Shown: positions 52,426 to 61,316 of the stretch, one piece after another
Numbering within the stretch: the stretch's first letter is position 1
Layout: every line of letters begins with the position of its first letter
DNA from: CBDDGJ01 sp965199285
GTDB taxonomy: Bacteria > Pseudomonadota > Alphaproteobacteria > RS24
Length of the DNA stretch: 64,000 nt
NCBI GenBank assembly: GCA_965199285.1
Contig: OZ240687.1
Span: 1,984,001-2,048,000 of the forward strand
Direction of reading: 5' to 3'
Translations under genes and position numbers: made by a program
The notes under the pieces: generated by a model
What the model was told of the DNA's origin: nothing
Seen by the model: the letters and a program-made list of their open reading frames with translations, nothing else
Database searches by the model: none

Positions 52426-53214
52426 ATGGATTTTACAAATAAAGTCGCGATTATTACTGGCTCATCAGCAGGGATTGGTGCTGCCGCCGCCACTGAAATG
52501 GCCAAACGCGGGGCGCGGGTGGTGATTAATTATTCCAAAAGCGCGCAAGCCGCGCAAGACATTGTCGCAAATTGCAAAAATAATGGCGGCGATGCGATCG
52601 CTGTGCAGGCAAATGTGGCGGATGAGCAAGATTGCCAGACGCTTATTGATGCTGCCATCAGTGAATGGGGGCAGTTGGATATTTTGGTCAATAATGCCGG
52701 TACGACAAAATTTAATGACCATGATAATCTTGATGGTCTCGATAAGGCTGATTTTGAGTCCATCTATGCCTTAAATACAATCGGTGTCTATCAAATGGTG
52801 CGGCTGGCACGCCCGCATCTTGCCAAGCAGGATACGGCGGCGGTTGTGAATATCTCATCAGTTGCGGGTTTGCGTGGGGTCGGCTCTTCTGTGGCTTATG
52901 TTGCTTCAAAAGGGGCGCTTAATTCAATGACGATGGCTTTGGCGCGCGCCCTTGCTCCCGAAAAAATTCGGGTAAATGCGGTATGTCCGGGTTTTGTTGG
53001 CACGGATTGGTTTCGCAATGCGTTTGGCGAAGAAGGGTTTGATAAAATTGATGCCGCCCAAAAACGTGCCACCCCGCTTAATCGGGCGGGGCGGGCAGAA
53101 GATATTGCTGGGGCGATTTTGTTTTTTGCAAGCGATCTGAGCCAGCATATCACCGGTCAGCTGATGGCGGTGGATGGCGGCATGCTTTTAGGCATGCCCT
53201 TTAAGATTGGCTAA
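52426..53214 (+). CDS. SDR-family oxidoreductase (FabG-like)
   Basis: A 262-residue protein: ITGSSAGIGAAAATEMAKRG (NADP loop), NNAGTTKF, NISSVAGLRG with the catalytic Ser, SVAYVASKGAL (Tyr-x-x-x-Lys), and the C-terminal ITGQLMAVDGG. AAGGAAG lies upstream. Probably acts with the preceding crotonase on a hydroxyacyl or related substrate; not more specific. Confidence 0.87.
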   Translation: MDFTNKVAIITGSSAGIGAAAATEMAKRGARVVINYSKSAQAAQDIVANCKNNGGDAIAVQANVADEQDCQTLIDAAISEWGQLDILVNNAGTTKFNDHDNLDGLDKADFESIYALNTIGVYQMVRLARPHLAKQDTAAVVNISSVAGLRGVGSSVAYVASKGALNSMTMALARALAPEKIRVNAVCPGFVGTDWFRNAFGEEGFDKIDAAQKRATPLNRAGRAEDIAGAILFFASDLSQHITGQLMAVDGGMLLGMPFKIG

Positions 53215-53269
53215 AATCACCTTGCTGTTAATTATCGCTTTTGTTACATATAAATGCGAGTGAGGTGAT

Positions 53270-53506
53270 ATGGCAGATAAACAAGTTCCAAAATTTGCAA
53301 ATGATGCTGGCGTTAGTGAGATTTTCATTGGCGTGAAAGCCTTTCAATGTATGGGTGCCTCGGCGCCTTTCGATCATCCACATGTCTATTTAGATATGGG
53401 GGATGAAACGGAAATTATTTGCCCCTATTGTTCAACCCGCTATCGTTATAAAGAAACGCTGCGCGCGGATGAAAGCGAACCTGCAACCGCGCTGGTTGCG
53501 GTGTAA
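53270..53506 (+). CDS. zinc-finger protein of the zf-CHCC (NDUFS6-like) type
   Basis: A 78-residue protein with one C-x(n)-H...CPYC pattern: FQCMGASAPFDHPHVYLDMG followed by EIICPYCSTRYRYK. This is the short zf-CHCC family found in Alphaproteobacteria and related to mitochondrial complex I subunit NDUFS6. It overlaps the next gene by one base (TAATG). Confidence 0.88.
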   Translation: MADKQVPKFANDAGVSEIFIGVKAFQCMGASAPFDHPHVYLDMGDETEIICPYCSTRYRYKETLRADESEPATALVAV

Positions 53507-54453
53507 TGAGAATTTTACGAAAACTGCTTTTATCGCTCGGTGTTTTATGTGTCATACTTGCGGTTATATTTTTTGCATTTCGGGAACCGGATATTTCACG
53601 CGCCGCCCTTATTGCCGCTTATAAAACAGATGCGTCACAATTTATTGAACTTCCCTCTGGTGCGGTTGCGCATATTTATGATCAGGGGAAAAGCGATGGG
53701 TTTCCGCTTATTCTCATTCACGGGTTTAGCGATTCACTGCACGCCTGGGAGGCGTGGATTGCGCCGCTTGGCGATACCTATCGTCTGATCAGAATAGATT
53801 TGCCAGCGCATGGGCTTACCGGCACAGTACCAAACGGTGATTATTCGATCAAAGCGATGGCGGCTTTTGTGAAAGAGATTGCCGATCATTTGAAGCTGGA
53901 TCAATTTGCTCTGGCCGGTAATTCAATGGGAGGTAATGTCAGCCTGCAATTTGCGTTAGACTATCCGCAATCGGTTGCCGCCCTTATCCCCATCTCGTCA
54001 AGTGGTTTGGCACGCGATCCGGAAGATGAAGCTGTTGGTGCGTTTCAGTTTTTACAAAATCCGATTGGACGTTTCTTGATGCGACATATCACCCCACGCA
54101 AAATGGTTGAAAACACAGTGCGGCAAGTTGTTGCTGAGCCGGATAATTTTGTAACCAAGAAGAGGATTGACCGTTACTGGCATTTTCTGCTGATGGAAGA
54201 GACGCGTGCGGCGCGGCTTAAGATCACCCGCGAAGATTTGGATGATCAGCTGGCAGCGATTAACACCCCAACCCTGATTTTATGGGGCGCGCAAGATATG
54301 TTAACCCGCCCTAAATATGCGCCGCGTTTGCAACGCAAAATCAAAGCCAGCCAGCTTGTGATTTATGAAAATGCGGGGCATTTAGCGATGAGCGAAATTC
54401 CTTTACAAACGGCAGCTGATGTGCGGCAATTTCTAAACCGTATCGGTAAATGA
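53506..54453 (+). CDS. alpha/beta hydrolase, membrane-anchored
   Basis: A 315-residue protein. One N-terminal hydrophobic segment (LLLSLGVLCVILAVIFFAF) is followed by the alpha/beta fold with ILIHGFSDSLHAW (oxyanion HG), LAGNSMGGNV (nucleophile Ser in GNSMGG), LILWGAQDML (Asp) and NAGHLAMSE (His). The triad is complete. Probably an esterase of the periplasmic membrane face. Coupled to the zinc-finger gene. Substrate unknown. Confidence 0.87.
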   Translation: MRILRKLLLSLGVLCVILAVIFFAFREPDISRAALIAAYKTDASQFIELPSGAVAHIYDQGKSDGFPLILIHGFSDSLHAWEAWIAPLGDTYRLIRIDLPAHGLTGTVPNGDYSIKAMAAFVKEIADHLKLDQFALAGNSMGGNVSLQFALDYPQSVAALIPISSSGLARDPEDEAVGAFQFLQNPIGRFLMRHITPRKMVENTVRQVVAEPDNFVTKKRIDRYWHFLLMEETRAARLKITREDLDDQLAAINTPTLILWGAQDMLTRPKYAPRLQRKIKASQLVIYENAGHLAMSEIPLQTAADVRQFLNRIGK

Positions 54454-54459
54454 ATTAAG

Positions 54460-55155
54460 ATGAACTCAATCTGGAAACAGGCTTTGCGCGCTGCGCTGCC
54501 GCATTATGCTGGTCTCATCCCCTATGGTATCGTTACAGGGATAACGATTTCGCTGCTTGGCATATCGCCTTTTGAAACCGCCCTTATGTCACTGATTATG
54601 CTTTCGGGGGCGGCGCAAATTGCGGCGGTACAATTATTTGAAGAGGCTGCGCCAATGGCAATTATCATATTAGCGATTATCGCCATTAATGCGCGGTTTA
54701 TGGTTTACTCTGCTTCTATCGCACCGCATTGGCAAGATATGGGGCGGTGGAAATATGTCTTACCTCTTTTTATGACCGACCAATCTTATGTGCAGAGCCT
54801 TATCGCCTATGAGCGCAATCCCGATTTTTCGAATGCACAAAAGCGGCTTTATTATTTCATCATTGCGGTTTCAATCGCGATCATATGGACGCTTTCTTGT
54901 TTCATGGGGGCTTATTTTGGGCAGTTAGATATGAGCCATTTACGGCTAGAATTTATTGTTCCCTTATGTTTCTTGGTTTTGTTAAAATCGCGTCTGATTG
55001 CCTTACCACATATTATAGCGGCATTGGTTGCGGGCGTTACGGCGCTTGTGCTTAGCGACCTGCCTTTGCGGGCGGGATTACTCCCTGCGATCATATTTGG
55101 TATTGCGGCGGGCATCATGATACAGTATTGGTCGCGGCGATTTGATAAGGTTTGA
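54460..55155 (+). CDS. azlC: AzlC-family branched-chain amino acid exporter subunit, copy 1
   Basis: A 231-residue multi-spanning protein: ALRAALPHYAGLIPYGIVTG, the AzlC opening, then FETALMSLIMLSGAAQIAAV and INARFMVYSASIAPHW, the central motif with the conserved Arg and Tyr. About six to eight helices. AzlC with AzlD exports branched-chain amino acids or analogues. It ends two bases before the second AzlC gene. Confidence 0.85.
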   Translation: MNSIWKQALRAALPHYAGLIPYGIVTGITISLLGISPFETALMSLIMLSGAAQIAAVQLFEEAAPMAIIILAIIAINARFMVYSASIAPHWQDMGRWKYVLPLFMTDQSYVQSLIAYERNPDFSNAQKRLYYFIIAVSIAIIWTLSCFMGAYFGQLDMSHLRLEFIVPLCFLVLLKSRLIALPHIIAALVAGVTALVLSDLPLRAGLLPAIIFGIAAGIMIQYWSRRFDKV

Positions 55156-55157
55156 TA

Positions 55158-55856
55158 ATGAATAAGGTTTTTCAACAAGCCCTGATGCAATCAGCTCTTT
55201 TTACGCCAAGCGCGCTTGCGTTTGGGGTTGTTATTGGGGTGCTGACAGCTGCAATGGGGTATGATGTAGCGCATGCTCTGGCAATGGCGGGGCTGATAAA
55301 TTCAGCCGCGACTCAACTCGTGATTTTGCAGCTTTTGGCAGAGCAAACACCGCTTGTTCTGATTATCCTCACGCTGGCACTTATGTCTGCTCGGTTTACG
55401 ATTTACAGCGCTTCAATCGCACCACATATGCAGAATGTCGGCGGCTGGAAATTTATTCTACCCTATTCCTTAGGTGATCATATTTACGCGCTTTCCACTC
55501 ATCGCTTCACAGCATTGCCTGTTTTGTCGCCTCATGAAAAAGTGATTTATTATCTTACCATTACAGGGATGATTCTTTGTTTCTGGCTGGTGGGTAATTA
55601 TCTCGGCGCCCGCTTTGGTTTGGTTTTGCCGGATGATTTATATTTGCACTTTATCATGCCGCTTGTGTTTTTAAGTCTGCTGGTTCCTACCTTAAAAACC
55701 AAGCCAGCCTATACGGCGATGATTGTGGCGGGCAGTGTTTCGCTGATCGGGCAGGATTGGCCGTTTTCACTTGGCTTGCTGACCGCAATTTTTTCTGGCC
55801 TGGCGGCAGGGGCAATCCATCAATATTATGATAGTACAAGCGCTGAGGCAGAGTGA
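55158..55856 (+). CDS. azlC: AzlC-family exporter subunit, copy 2
   Basis: A 232-residue protein of the same family as copy 1 but clearly diverged: TPSALAFGVVIGVLTAAMGY, INSAATQLVILQLLAEQTPL and MSARFTIYSASIAPHM. I chose the ATG at 55158. Its stop overlaps the start of azlD (TGATG). Two AzlC-type subunits with one AzlD suggest either a heteromeric exporter or two exporters sharing AzlD. Confidence 0.85.
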   Translation: MNKVFQQALMQSALFTPSALAFGVVIGVLTAAMGYDVAHALAMAGLINSAATQLVILQLLAEQTPLVLIILTLALMSARFTIYSASIAPHMQNVGGWKFILPYSLGDHIYALSTHRFTALPVLSPHEKVIYYLTITGMILCFWLVGNYLGARFGLVLPDDLYLHFIMPLVFLSLLVPTLKTKPAYTAMIVAGSVSLIGQDWPFSLGLLTAIFSGLAAGAIHQYYDSTSAEAE

Positions 55857-56194
55857 TGATGTTATCAATCCCGACCCTTCATCCAGAACATTTTTGGTTT
55901 ATCGTCATCATTGGCGGGCTGATTAATTATCTCTATCGGGCATCTTTTATTGTCGGCTGGAAATATATCCGCTTGCCGGAATGGGTGCATCAGGCTTTGG
56001 AGCTTGTTCCGGCTGCCGCTTTAAGTGCGATTATCGCGCCACTTATTCTGGTTGCACCAGATAACACTATTCCACCCGAATGGGTTGCCGGCGCGGCGGC
56101 GATTGCCTTTTCCTTTTGGCGGGACGGGTTATTATTACCCCTGATGATAAGCATGGCGGTTTTGCATTTAGGCTATCATCTATGGGGCGGGTGA
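55856..56194 (+). CDS. azlD: AzlD-family exporter subunit
   Basis: A 112-residue membrane protein with four hydrophobic segments: WFIVIIGGLINYLYRASFIV, PEWVHQALELVPAAALSAII, then APLILVAP and the C-terminal LLLPLMISMAVLHLGYHLWG. The opening and the PAAALSAI motif are typical of AzlD. The ATG at 55856 overlaps the azlC stop; GTG at 55853 and ATG at 55859 are alternatives. Confidence 0.83.
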   Translation: MMLSIPTLHPEHFWFIVIIGGLINYLYRASFIVGWKYIRLPEWVHQALELVPAAALSAIIAPLILVAPDNTIPPEWVAGAAAIAFSFWRDGLLLPLMISMAVLHLGYHLWGG

Positions 56195-56218
56195 TTTTTC
56201 CAAAAACGAGTGGGAAAA

Positions 56219-56306
56219 TGGTGGCCTCGGCCGGACTTGAACCGGCACTTCGAATCTCGAAGGCAGATTTTAAGTCTGCTGCGTCTACCAATTCCGCCAC
56301 GAGGCC
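56219..56306 (-). tRNA. tRNA-Leu(TAA)
   Basis: An 88-nt class II tRNA on the minus strand: acceptor GGCCTCG/CGAGGCC, anticodon loop CTTAAAA (anticodon TAA), a long variable arm (TTCGAGATTCGAA), T-arm GCCGGTTCAAGTCCGGC and encoded CCA. It lies in the gap between azlD and the DUF3604 gene. No integrase is beside it. Confidence 0.95.
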
Positions 56307-56375
56307 GTCCGAAGAATAGCGGCTTATAGCATTGCGATAGATGTGCCGCAAGCATGTTTGCTTTTATAAGCGGTT

Positions 56376-58271
56376 TTAATTCACCCAGATTGGCGATGAC
56401 CAAGCACGTTCTTGCAGGGTTGCTTTCATGGAGGGGTTAAATTCCGTACCAGCGCGCAACGCATCCCAGCTTGACCAACGGCAGGTTGGGTTTTCCAGCG
56501 CGCGCAAGTAATAAAAGGCTTTTTCGCGCGGCTTATAATCTGGATCACGCCAGAGGGTCTTTAGCTCATCGGCGCCTGTATCGGCCGTATAGCTACAATC
56601 GCTAAGCGCAACCTTTGCATTATTATCAGGGCAACGATGGGTTTGTGGATTCACCGCCACGCCACCTGCGCAGGCGACATCATAAACCCGTTCATGCGTA
56701 TTGCCGTCTTCATCCAGCCAACCTTTGATGATTTGCACCCGTTGCAAAGGCGCGCTTAACGGATCACGCAATGCCCAGGCTAAAAATACCGGTGCCGTTC
56801 TACCCGCGACAAGATCCGATCCCATTGGCACACCTTGCGCATAAGCGGTTTCAACCATGGTTGGCGCATCCAAGATTTTATCCCGATATTGGGTGGAGGC
56901 AAACAGCCGCACCCGCAGACGCGGACCCGACGTCGCAAAGGTTTCTTTTCGCCGCATCGCTGCGAAAATCGCTTCGCGGGTATTTTCATCCGCCCATACC
57001 CCCGCAAGGCCAGAGGCACTCCAGGTATTCCACTGCATGGTGAGGAAACCAGGCGCAGGGTCTGGTGGTTGCGCGCCAATATCCATTTGTTGTGAAACCT
57101 CGGACGGGAATAATTTGTCCATCCATCGCCCATAAGCGACAAATAAGCGCTCTGTCCAACTAAGCGGAACCGAACCGCGCAATTTTCCGGTTGCATCGAC
57201 CATGCCGATTTTTGACCAATAATCATCCTCACGGAAAGCGCCTGCGCCAACATGCGTATCTGAAGCGCCGATCAAGCCAAATTTGAACGGATTACCAAGC
57301 CCCGCTTGTTGCAGTTTAAGCCCTTCTTGATATGCGCTTCTGATATATGACCCTTCGGGGCGGCTATACCGCCACGTGGCAATCTGATAGGGCATAATTT
57401 CAAAATCCGCCCATTCATCATTGGGCGAAAGCAGCGGATGGGTGTCGGATGTGCCTTTGACTTGCGTCATCTCAACGATTGGTTCATTGCGCATGCGGGT
57501 TTGACTATAGGTCGGATCAATCGGATTGCCGTCAAAGGTTAAGGGGCGGAACATATAGCCATTTGAGCCATTGGAATTATGCGGAATGGCAATGCTATCA
57601 ATACCCTTAGCGCGCAAATCATCCATCCATACCCATAAATCTTCCGGGTTCATTGACTCGAGCCGACTAAAAGGCAAATCGGGAATCCGCTCGCTTGCAA
57701 AAATAACATTGCGGTGCAGATTTTCAAACTGGTCTTGCGAGATGGTATATTCATAGCCGACAAATGTGGTGAAGGTTCCGGGTTGATTATGCTCTTCGGC
57801 CTTATTGATAATATCCTGCCAGGCGGAAGAGATGATTTCGCGATTATATAAATCGCTTTCTTCCGGCTTCATAGTGAGATAGGGGAAAATGCCCTGAAAC
57901 GCCTCACGCCGTTCGCGCGCGGTTTCCGCTGCTCGCAGGCTAACGCCAAGCGGGTGGTCAGCAATGGTACTGTCGGGGTCAAACAAAGCGGGTATAACGC
58001 CAAGATACATGGCGTGATCGGTCACGGCCTGAAAATCAAGCGGGCGGTCAAGTTTCATTTCAAACCCGGCCGGGTGGTTTATGGCTTCCCCCTTGGCAAA
58101 GCGATAAGCATCGTCCGGCGTGTTGCGATTACCGAATGTATAAGCATCAAAACTATAGGCGGTATGGACATGGGTTTCCCCGAAAAAAGCCTGCCGCTCT
58201 GCCGGATTACTATAAGCAGCGGTTAGGCTCGCCCCAAGCACTGCGCAAAATGCGTAAGAAAATAACTTCAT
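56376..58271 (-). CDS. DUF3604 protein, secreted PHP-type putative hydrolase
   Basis: A 631-residue protein with a signal peptide (LFSYAFCAVLGASLTAAYS) and the DUF3604 opening FFGETHVHTAYSFDAYTFGN (GxxHxHT metal motif). Further metal-type motifs are AVTDHAMYLGVI, IAIPHNSNGSNG and GLIGASDTHVG. Large DUF3604 proteins are frequent in marine bacteria; the reaction is unknown, perhaps a phosphoesterase or amidohydrolase type. Start at 58271 chosen because GGGAGGA lies ahead. Stands alone. Confidence 0.82.
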   Translation of the reverse strand: MKLFSYAFCAVLGASLTAAYSNPAERQAFFGETHVHTAYSFDAYTFGNRNTPDDAYRFAKGEAINHPAGFEMKLDRPLDFQAVTDHAMYLGVIPALFDPDSTIADHPLGVSLRAAETARERREAFQGIFPYLTMKPEESDLYNREIISSAWQDIINKAEEHNQPGTFTTFVGYEYTISQDQFENLHRNVIFASERIPDLPFSRLESMNPEDLWVWMDDLRAKGIDSIAIPHNSNGSNGYMFRPLTFDGNPIDPTYSQTRMRNEPIVEMTQVKGTSDTHPLLSPNDEWADFEIMPYQIATWRYSRPEGSYIRSAYQEGLKLQQAGLGNPFKFGLIGASDTHVGAGAFREDDYWSKIGMVDATGKLRGSVPLSWTERLFVAYGRWMDKLFPSEVSQQMDIGAQPPDPAPGFLTMQWNTWSASGLAGVWADENTREAIFAAMRRKETFATSGPRLRVRLFASTQYRDKILDAPTMVETAYAQGVPMGSDLVAGRTAPVFLAWALRDPLSAPLQRVQIIKGWLDEDGNTHERVYDVACAGGVAVNPQTHRCPDNNAKVALSDCSYTADTGADELKTLWRDPDYKPREKAFYYLRALENPTCRWSSWDALRAGTEFNPSMKATLQERAWSSPIWVN

Positions 58272-58389
58272 GACTAATCCTCCCAAACCTTAAATGTGCC
58301 GCATAATTATCTAAAACACAAGTCTAAAACATGGGGCAGAGTGAATGAAAAAGTATAAGGGCGCTGCCCGCGAAATATTGCATGGGAAA

Positions 58390-58517
58390 AGAAAGGCTTG
58401 CGACTGTCTCTTTTTGGCGCATCAACTTATCTCGCTTTCGCTCGGTTGATGCGGCATCCCGCCGAATAGTTTCGCCGCGCCCGCAGCGGGGGCGAAGCCC
58501 TTCGCGTGAGGGAAGAA
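58390..58517 (+). repeat. dispersed repeat, copy at 58.4 kb
   Basis: Blocks AGGCTTGCGACTG, GCATCAACTTATCTC, GAATAGTTTCGCCG and TTCGCGTGAGG are found here in plus orientation and again, reversed and in a different order, at 60770-60935. A fragment (GATAAGTTGATGCG) is also at 20831. This looks like a mosaic intergenic repeat family. It fills the gap between the DUF3604 gene and pyrF. Confidence 0.6.
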
Positions 58518-58538
58518 ATACCGTGAACTAAATAAAGC

Positions 58539-59375
58539 CTATAAAGCTAAATCCTGCAAGAACCCTTGCGCCGCTTCAAAGGCCGCATCAAGCGGGTCTT
58601 TATCAGGCGCGTTTTGAGGCGCATTGGCAATGGCTGAGCCAACATTCACCCGATGCAAGCGCGCATCAGAGCAAAGCCCGTTTAAGACTGATTGGGCATC
58701 GCCGCCTTGTGTGCCAACGCCAGGGATGAGCAGGGGAATATCCTGCTTGGCGGCAGCAAAACAGGCATCAATCTGGCTAAGTGTGGTGATATTAGTTGCC
58801 CCCACCACCGCGCCAACCGCGCCGCTTTTCGACCATTCAACAATCGCTTCGGCCGTTTTGAGATAGAGCGGGCGATCATCTATCATCAAATGCTGGAACC
58901 TTTGCGCCCCCGCATTTGAGGTGTGACATAATATATATACGCCGCCTGCCTGCCCGCCCGCTTCGACAAAAGGCATGATTGAATCATCGCCCATATAGGG
59001 CGACACGGTTACCGCATCGGCTTGTAAATCTTCAAAAACCGCCTTTGCGTAAGCGGCACTGCTGCGACCAATATCGCCGCGCTTGGCATCCAAAATAAGC
59101 GGCACCTCATAATGTTTGGCAAGAGCGATAATCTCGTGCAAGGCATCATAACCGGCGCGCCCATATTGTTCGAAATAGGCAGTGTTTGGTTTGATTGCGG
59201 AAGGGGCAGGGGTGGTTTGAAATAACCGTTCCATTAATCCGCCATAATAGCGCACAATAATATCGGCAATGTCGCCTTGATAGGGGATGGCCTCAATCAT
59301 AGGGTCAATTCCCAAACATAAGAGGCTTCCCTTTTTTTGCGCGGAATTGATAAGTTTTTGATGATAATCAGACAT
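58539..59375 (-). CDS. pyrF: orotidine 5'-phosphate decarboxylase (type 2)
   Basis: A 278-residue protein from the ATG at 59375. A longer frame upstream overlaps the divergent gene's 5' region and is not family-like. LCLGIDPMIEAIP, SAIKPNTAYFEQYG, LILDAKRGDIGRSSAAYA (catalytic DxKRGDI) and VTVSPYMGDDS match the type 2 (long) OMPDC. It makes UMP in pyrimidine synthesis; pyrD lies at the right end of the window. Confidence 0.93.
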   Translation of the reverse strand: MSDYHQKLINSAQKKGSLLCLGIDPMIEAIPYQGDIADIIVRYYGGLMERLFQTTPAPSAIKPNTAYFEQYGRAGYDALHEIIALAKHYEVPLILDAKRGDIGRSSAAYAKAVFEDLQADAVTVSPYMGDDSIMPFVEAGGQAGGVYILCHTSNAGAQRFQHLMIDDRPLYLKTAEAIVEWSKSGAVGAVVGATNITTLSQIDACFAAAKQDIPLLIPGVGTQGGDAQSVLNGLCSDARLHRVNVGSAIANAPQNAPDKDPLDAAFEAAQGFLQDLAL

Positions 59376-59433
59376 AATCTTTATATAATTGATTCGCAGT
59401 GCTAGAACGTTGCAAGCGGATAGGGATAATCTT

Positions 59434-60624
59434 ATGGATAAAACAGAATCTATAACAGAATCTATCACAGTGGTGGGCATGGGTTATGTTGGCATGTCGC
59501 TGGCAGTGTTGCTGGCGCAATATCACGCTGTCACCGCGCTTGAAATTGACGCGGAAAAAATTGATAAGATAAAGCGTAAGCAATCACCGATTGCGGATGC
59601 GGATATTGATAAATTCTTACAAACCAAATCGCTTAATCTCACCATCGCCAGCACGGAAAAAGAAGCCTATGAGGGAGCAAAATTTATCGTCATCGCCACG
59701 CCGACAGATTATGACTCGGTCAAAAATGCGTTTAATACAGATAGCGTTGACCAGTGCGTGGCGGCCGCCCGCGAACATAATCCGGAGGCGTTGATTGTGA
59801 TAAAATCCACCATCCCCATCGGTCATTCGGAAGTCTTGCAAGAAAAATATGCGACTGATAAAATTATTTTCTCGCCCGAATTTTCGCGCGAAGGGCGCGG
59901 GCTGGAAGATAGTCTCTATCCCTCGCGGATTATTGTCGGCAGTGATATTCCGCAAGCGCAAGAATTTGGCGTCATCTTGAAAACCGCTGCCGAACCAGAT
60001 GATACGCCGCTTATTTTTATGCACGCGAAAGAGGCAGAGACGGTTAAATTATTTTCCAACACATATTTGGCGATGCGGGTCGCTTTTTTCAATGAGCTGG
60101 ATAATTATGCCCTGCAATGGGGGCTGGATAGTAAAAGCATTATTGATAGCGTCTGCGCGGATACGCGGATTGGTGAGGGATATAATAATCCCTCTTTCGG
60201 CTATGGCGGCTATTGCCTGCCCAAAGATACCAAACAGCTACATGCTAATTTTGATAAAATTCCGCAAAATCTGATTGAGGCGATCATAAAATCCAATAGT
60301 AGCCGTAAGGATTTTATTGCCACTCAGATTATCGATAAAAAACCGGCTTGCGTTGGCATTTATCGGCTGGTGATGAAAGCGGGTTCGGATAATTTTCGGT
60401 CTTCTGCGATATTGGGGATTATTCGCCGTCTGCGCGCGGCGAATATTCAGATTATCATTCATGAACCGGCGCTTGAGGCAGATGAGTTTGAAGGCGTGCC
60501 GGTTATTGCTGATCTCACACAATTCAAAACGCAAGCCGATGTGATTATTTGCAATCGCCGTACCCCGCTTCTGGCTGATGTTGAGGATAAGATTTTCACC
60601 CGCGATATTTTTGGTGAGAATTAA
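59434..60624 (+). CDS. UDP-glucose/GDP-mannose dehydrogenase family protein
   Basis: A 396-residue protein: ITVVGMGYVGMSLAVLLAQ (NAD loop), IVIATPTDYDSVKNAFNTDS, VIKSTIPIGHSE and FSPEFSREGRGLEDSLYPSR. Then AETVKLFSNTYLAMRVAFFNE with the catalytic Lys, NNPSFGYGGYCLPKDTKQL with the catalytic Cys, and the C-terminal UDP-binding domain. UDP-glucose 6-dehydrogenase (Ugd) is the likely activity, giving UDP-glucuronate for polysaccharide. Start at 59434 chosen over 59389, which overlaps the pyrF 5' region. Divergent from pyrF. Confidence 0.9.
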   Translation: MDKTESITESITVVGMGYVGMSLAVLLAQYHAVTALEIDAEKIDKIKRKQSPIADADIDKFLQTKSLNLTIASTEKEAYEGAKFIVIATPTDYDSVKNAFNTDSVDQCVAAAREHNPEALIVIKSTIPIGHSEVLQEKYATDKIIFSPEFSREGRGLEDSLYPSRIIVGSDIPQAQEFGVILKTAAEPDDTPLIFMHAKEAETVKLFSNTYLAMRVAFFNELDNYALQWGLDSKSIIDSVCADTRIGEGYNNPSFGYGGYCLPKDTKQLHANFDKIPQNLIEAIIKSNSSRKDFIATQIIDKKPACVGIYRLVMKAGSDNFRSSAILGIIRRLRAANIQIIIHEPALEADEFEGVPVIADLTQFKTQADVIICNRRTPLLADVEDKIFTRDIFGEN

Positions 60625-60769
60625 AAAGCCTCGCCTCTACTCACACCAGCTTTTTAGCGGGATAAGGGCGGGCTAATCTAGCAGCGAGCAGGACAGTTGA
60701 AATGTTAGCTTTATCATTTTCACGCCAGACAGTCACAATATGACGATTAGCATATTTATTTTATTTACC

Positions 60770-60935
60770 TTCCTCACGCGAATGGCTTTCAGCCATCGCT
60801 CCATGGGGCGAGCGAAACGAAGTGAAGTGAGATAAGTTGATGCGGCGTTTTTCTCGTTCACGCTAGTGATGCTTACGCATCACCGCTCCACCGGGGCGGC
60901 GAAACTATTTGCCGGGCTTGCAGTCGCAAGCCTAT
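60770..60935 (-). repeat. dispersed repeat, copy at 60.8 kb
   Basis: Read on the minus strand it contains GGCTTGCGACTG, AAATAGTTTCGCCGCC, GCATCAACTTATCTCACTTC and TTCGCGTGAGGAAGG, the blocks seen at 58390-58517, but in another order. The two copies face each other across pyrF and the dehydrogenase gene. Confidence 0.6.
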
Positions 60936-60964
60936 TCCTTTGCACCATCCAGTCTGTTTCCCCT

Positions 60965-61285
60965 TTGACATTGCCCTCTTTTGTGATAGTCTACCAATGT
61001 CGATGAAAATCGACATGAAGGGGGATTAGTACTCCTCATTCAGTAGTGGCCGACAATAAGCGGCCTTAAAACCTCTTATTGCCCGATATTATATAGGCAG
61101 ATGCTCTTGTCGTTATTATTGTGTCGGGGTGACGACGCTATAAAATAGCCGTTCGCGGTAAAAGCGTCGTGGCTACTCTACTGAATGGTCGTACTAACAC
61201 CCCGGCATCAGAGCAACAGCCTCATCCCCTGCTAATAGGCGGGGATAAGATGAGGCGCTCAAAAAGAGCTTTGATGCCGTTTTGT
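60965..61285 (+). ncRNA. candidate structured RNA upstream of a small membrane protein
   Basis: Possible promoter TTGACA at 60965. Helices: 60997-61004/61009-61016 (8 bp, GAAA loop); 61037-61046/61178-61187 (10 bp perfect); 61048-61052/61061-61065; 61132-61139/61163-61170 (8 bp) with inner CCG-TTCG-CGG; 61203-61214/61268-61279 (12 bp, one G-U) enclosing 61219-61226/61249-61256 (8 bp). An extra pairing, 61122-61131/61198-61207, crosses the 10 bp helix (pseudoknot) and competes with the 12 bp helix, so two states are possible. No protein-coding frame fits. I looked for tmRNA, RNase P and SRP RNA signatures and did not see them. It ends 37 bases before the ATG of the next gene. Confidence 0.55.
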
Positions 61286-61316
61286 TTGACCCATGTAAAA
61301 CGGAAAGGAAAAGCCA

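Noticed and set aside
59376..59480. 35-codon N-terminal extension of PyrF
   Set aside because: It overlaps the 5' end of the divergent dehydrogenase gene and is not family-like; the ATG at 59375 gives the normal PyrF N-terminus.
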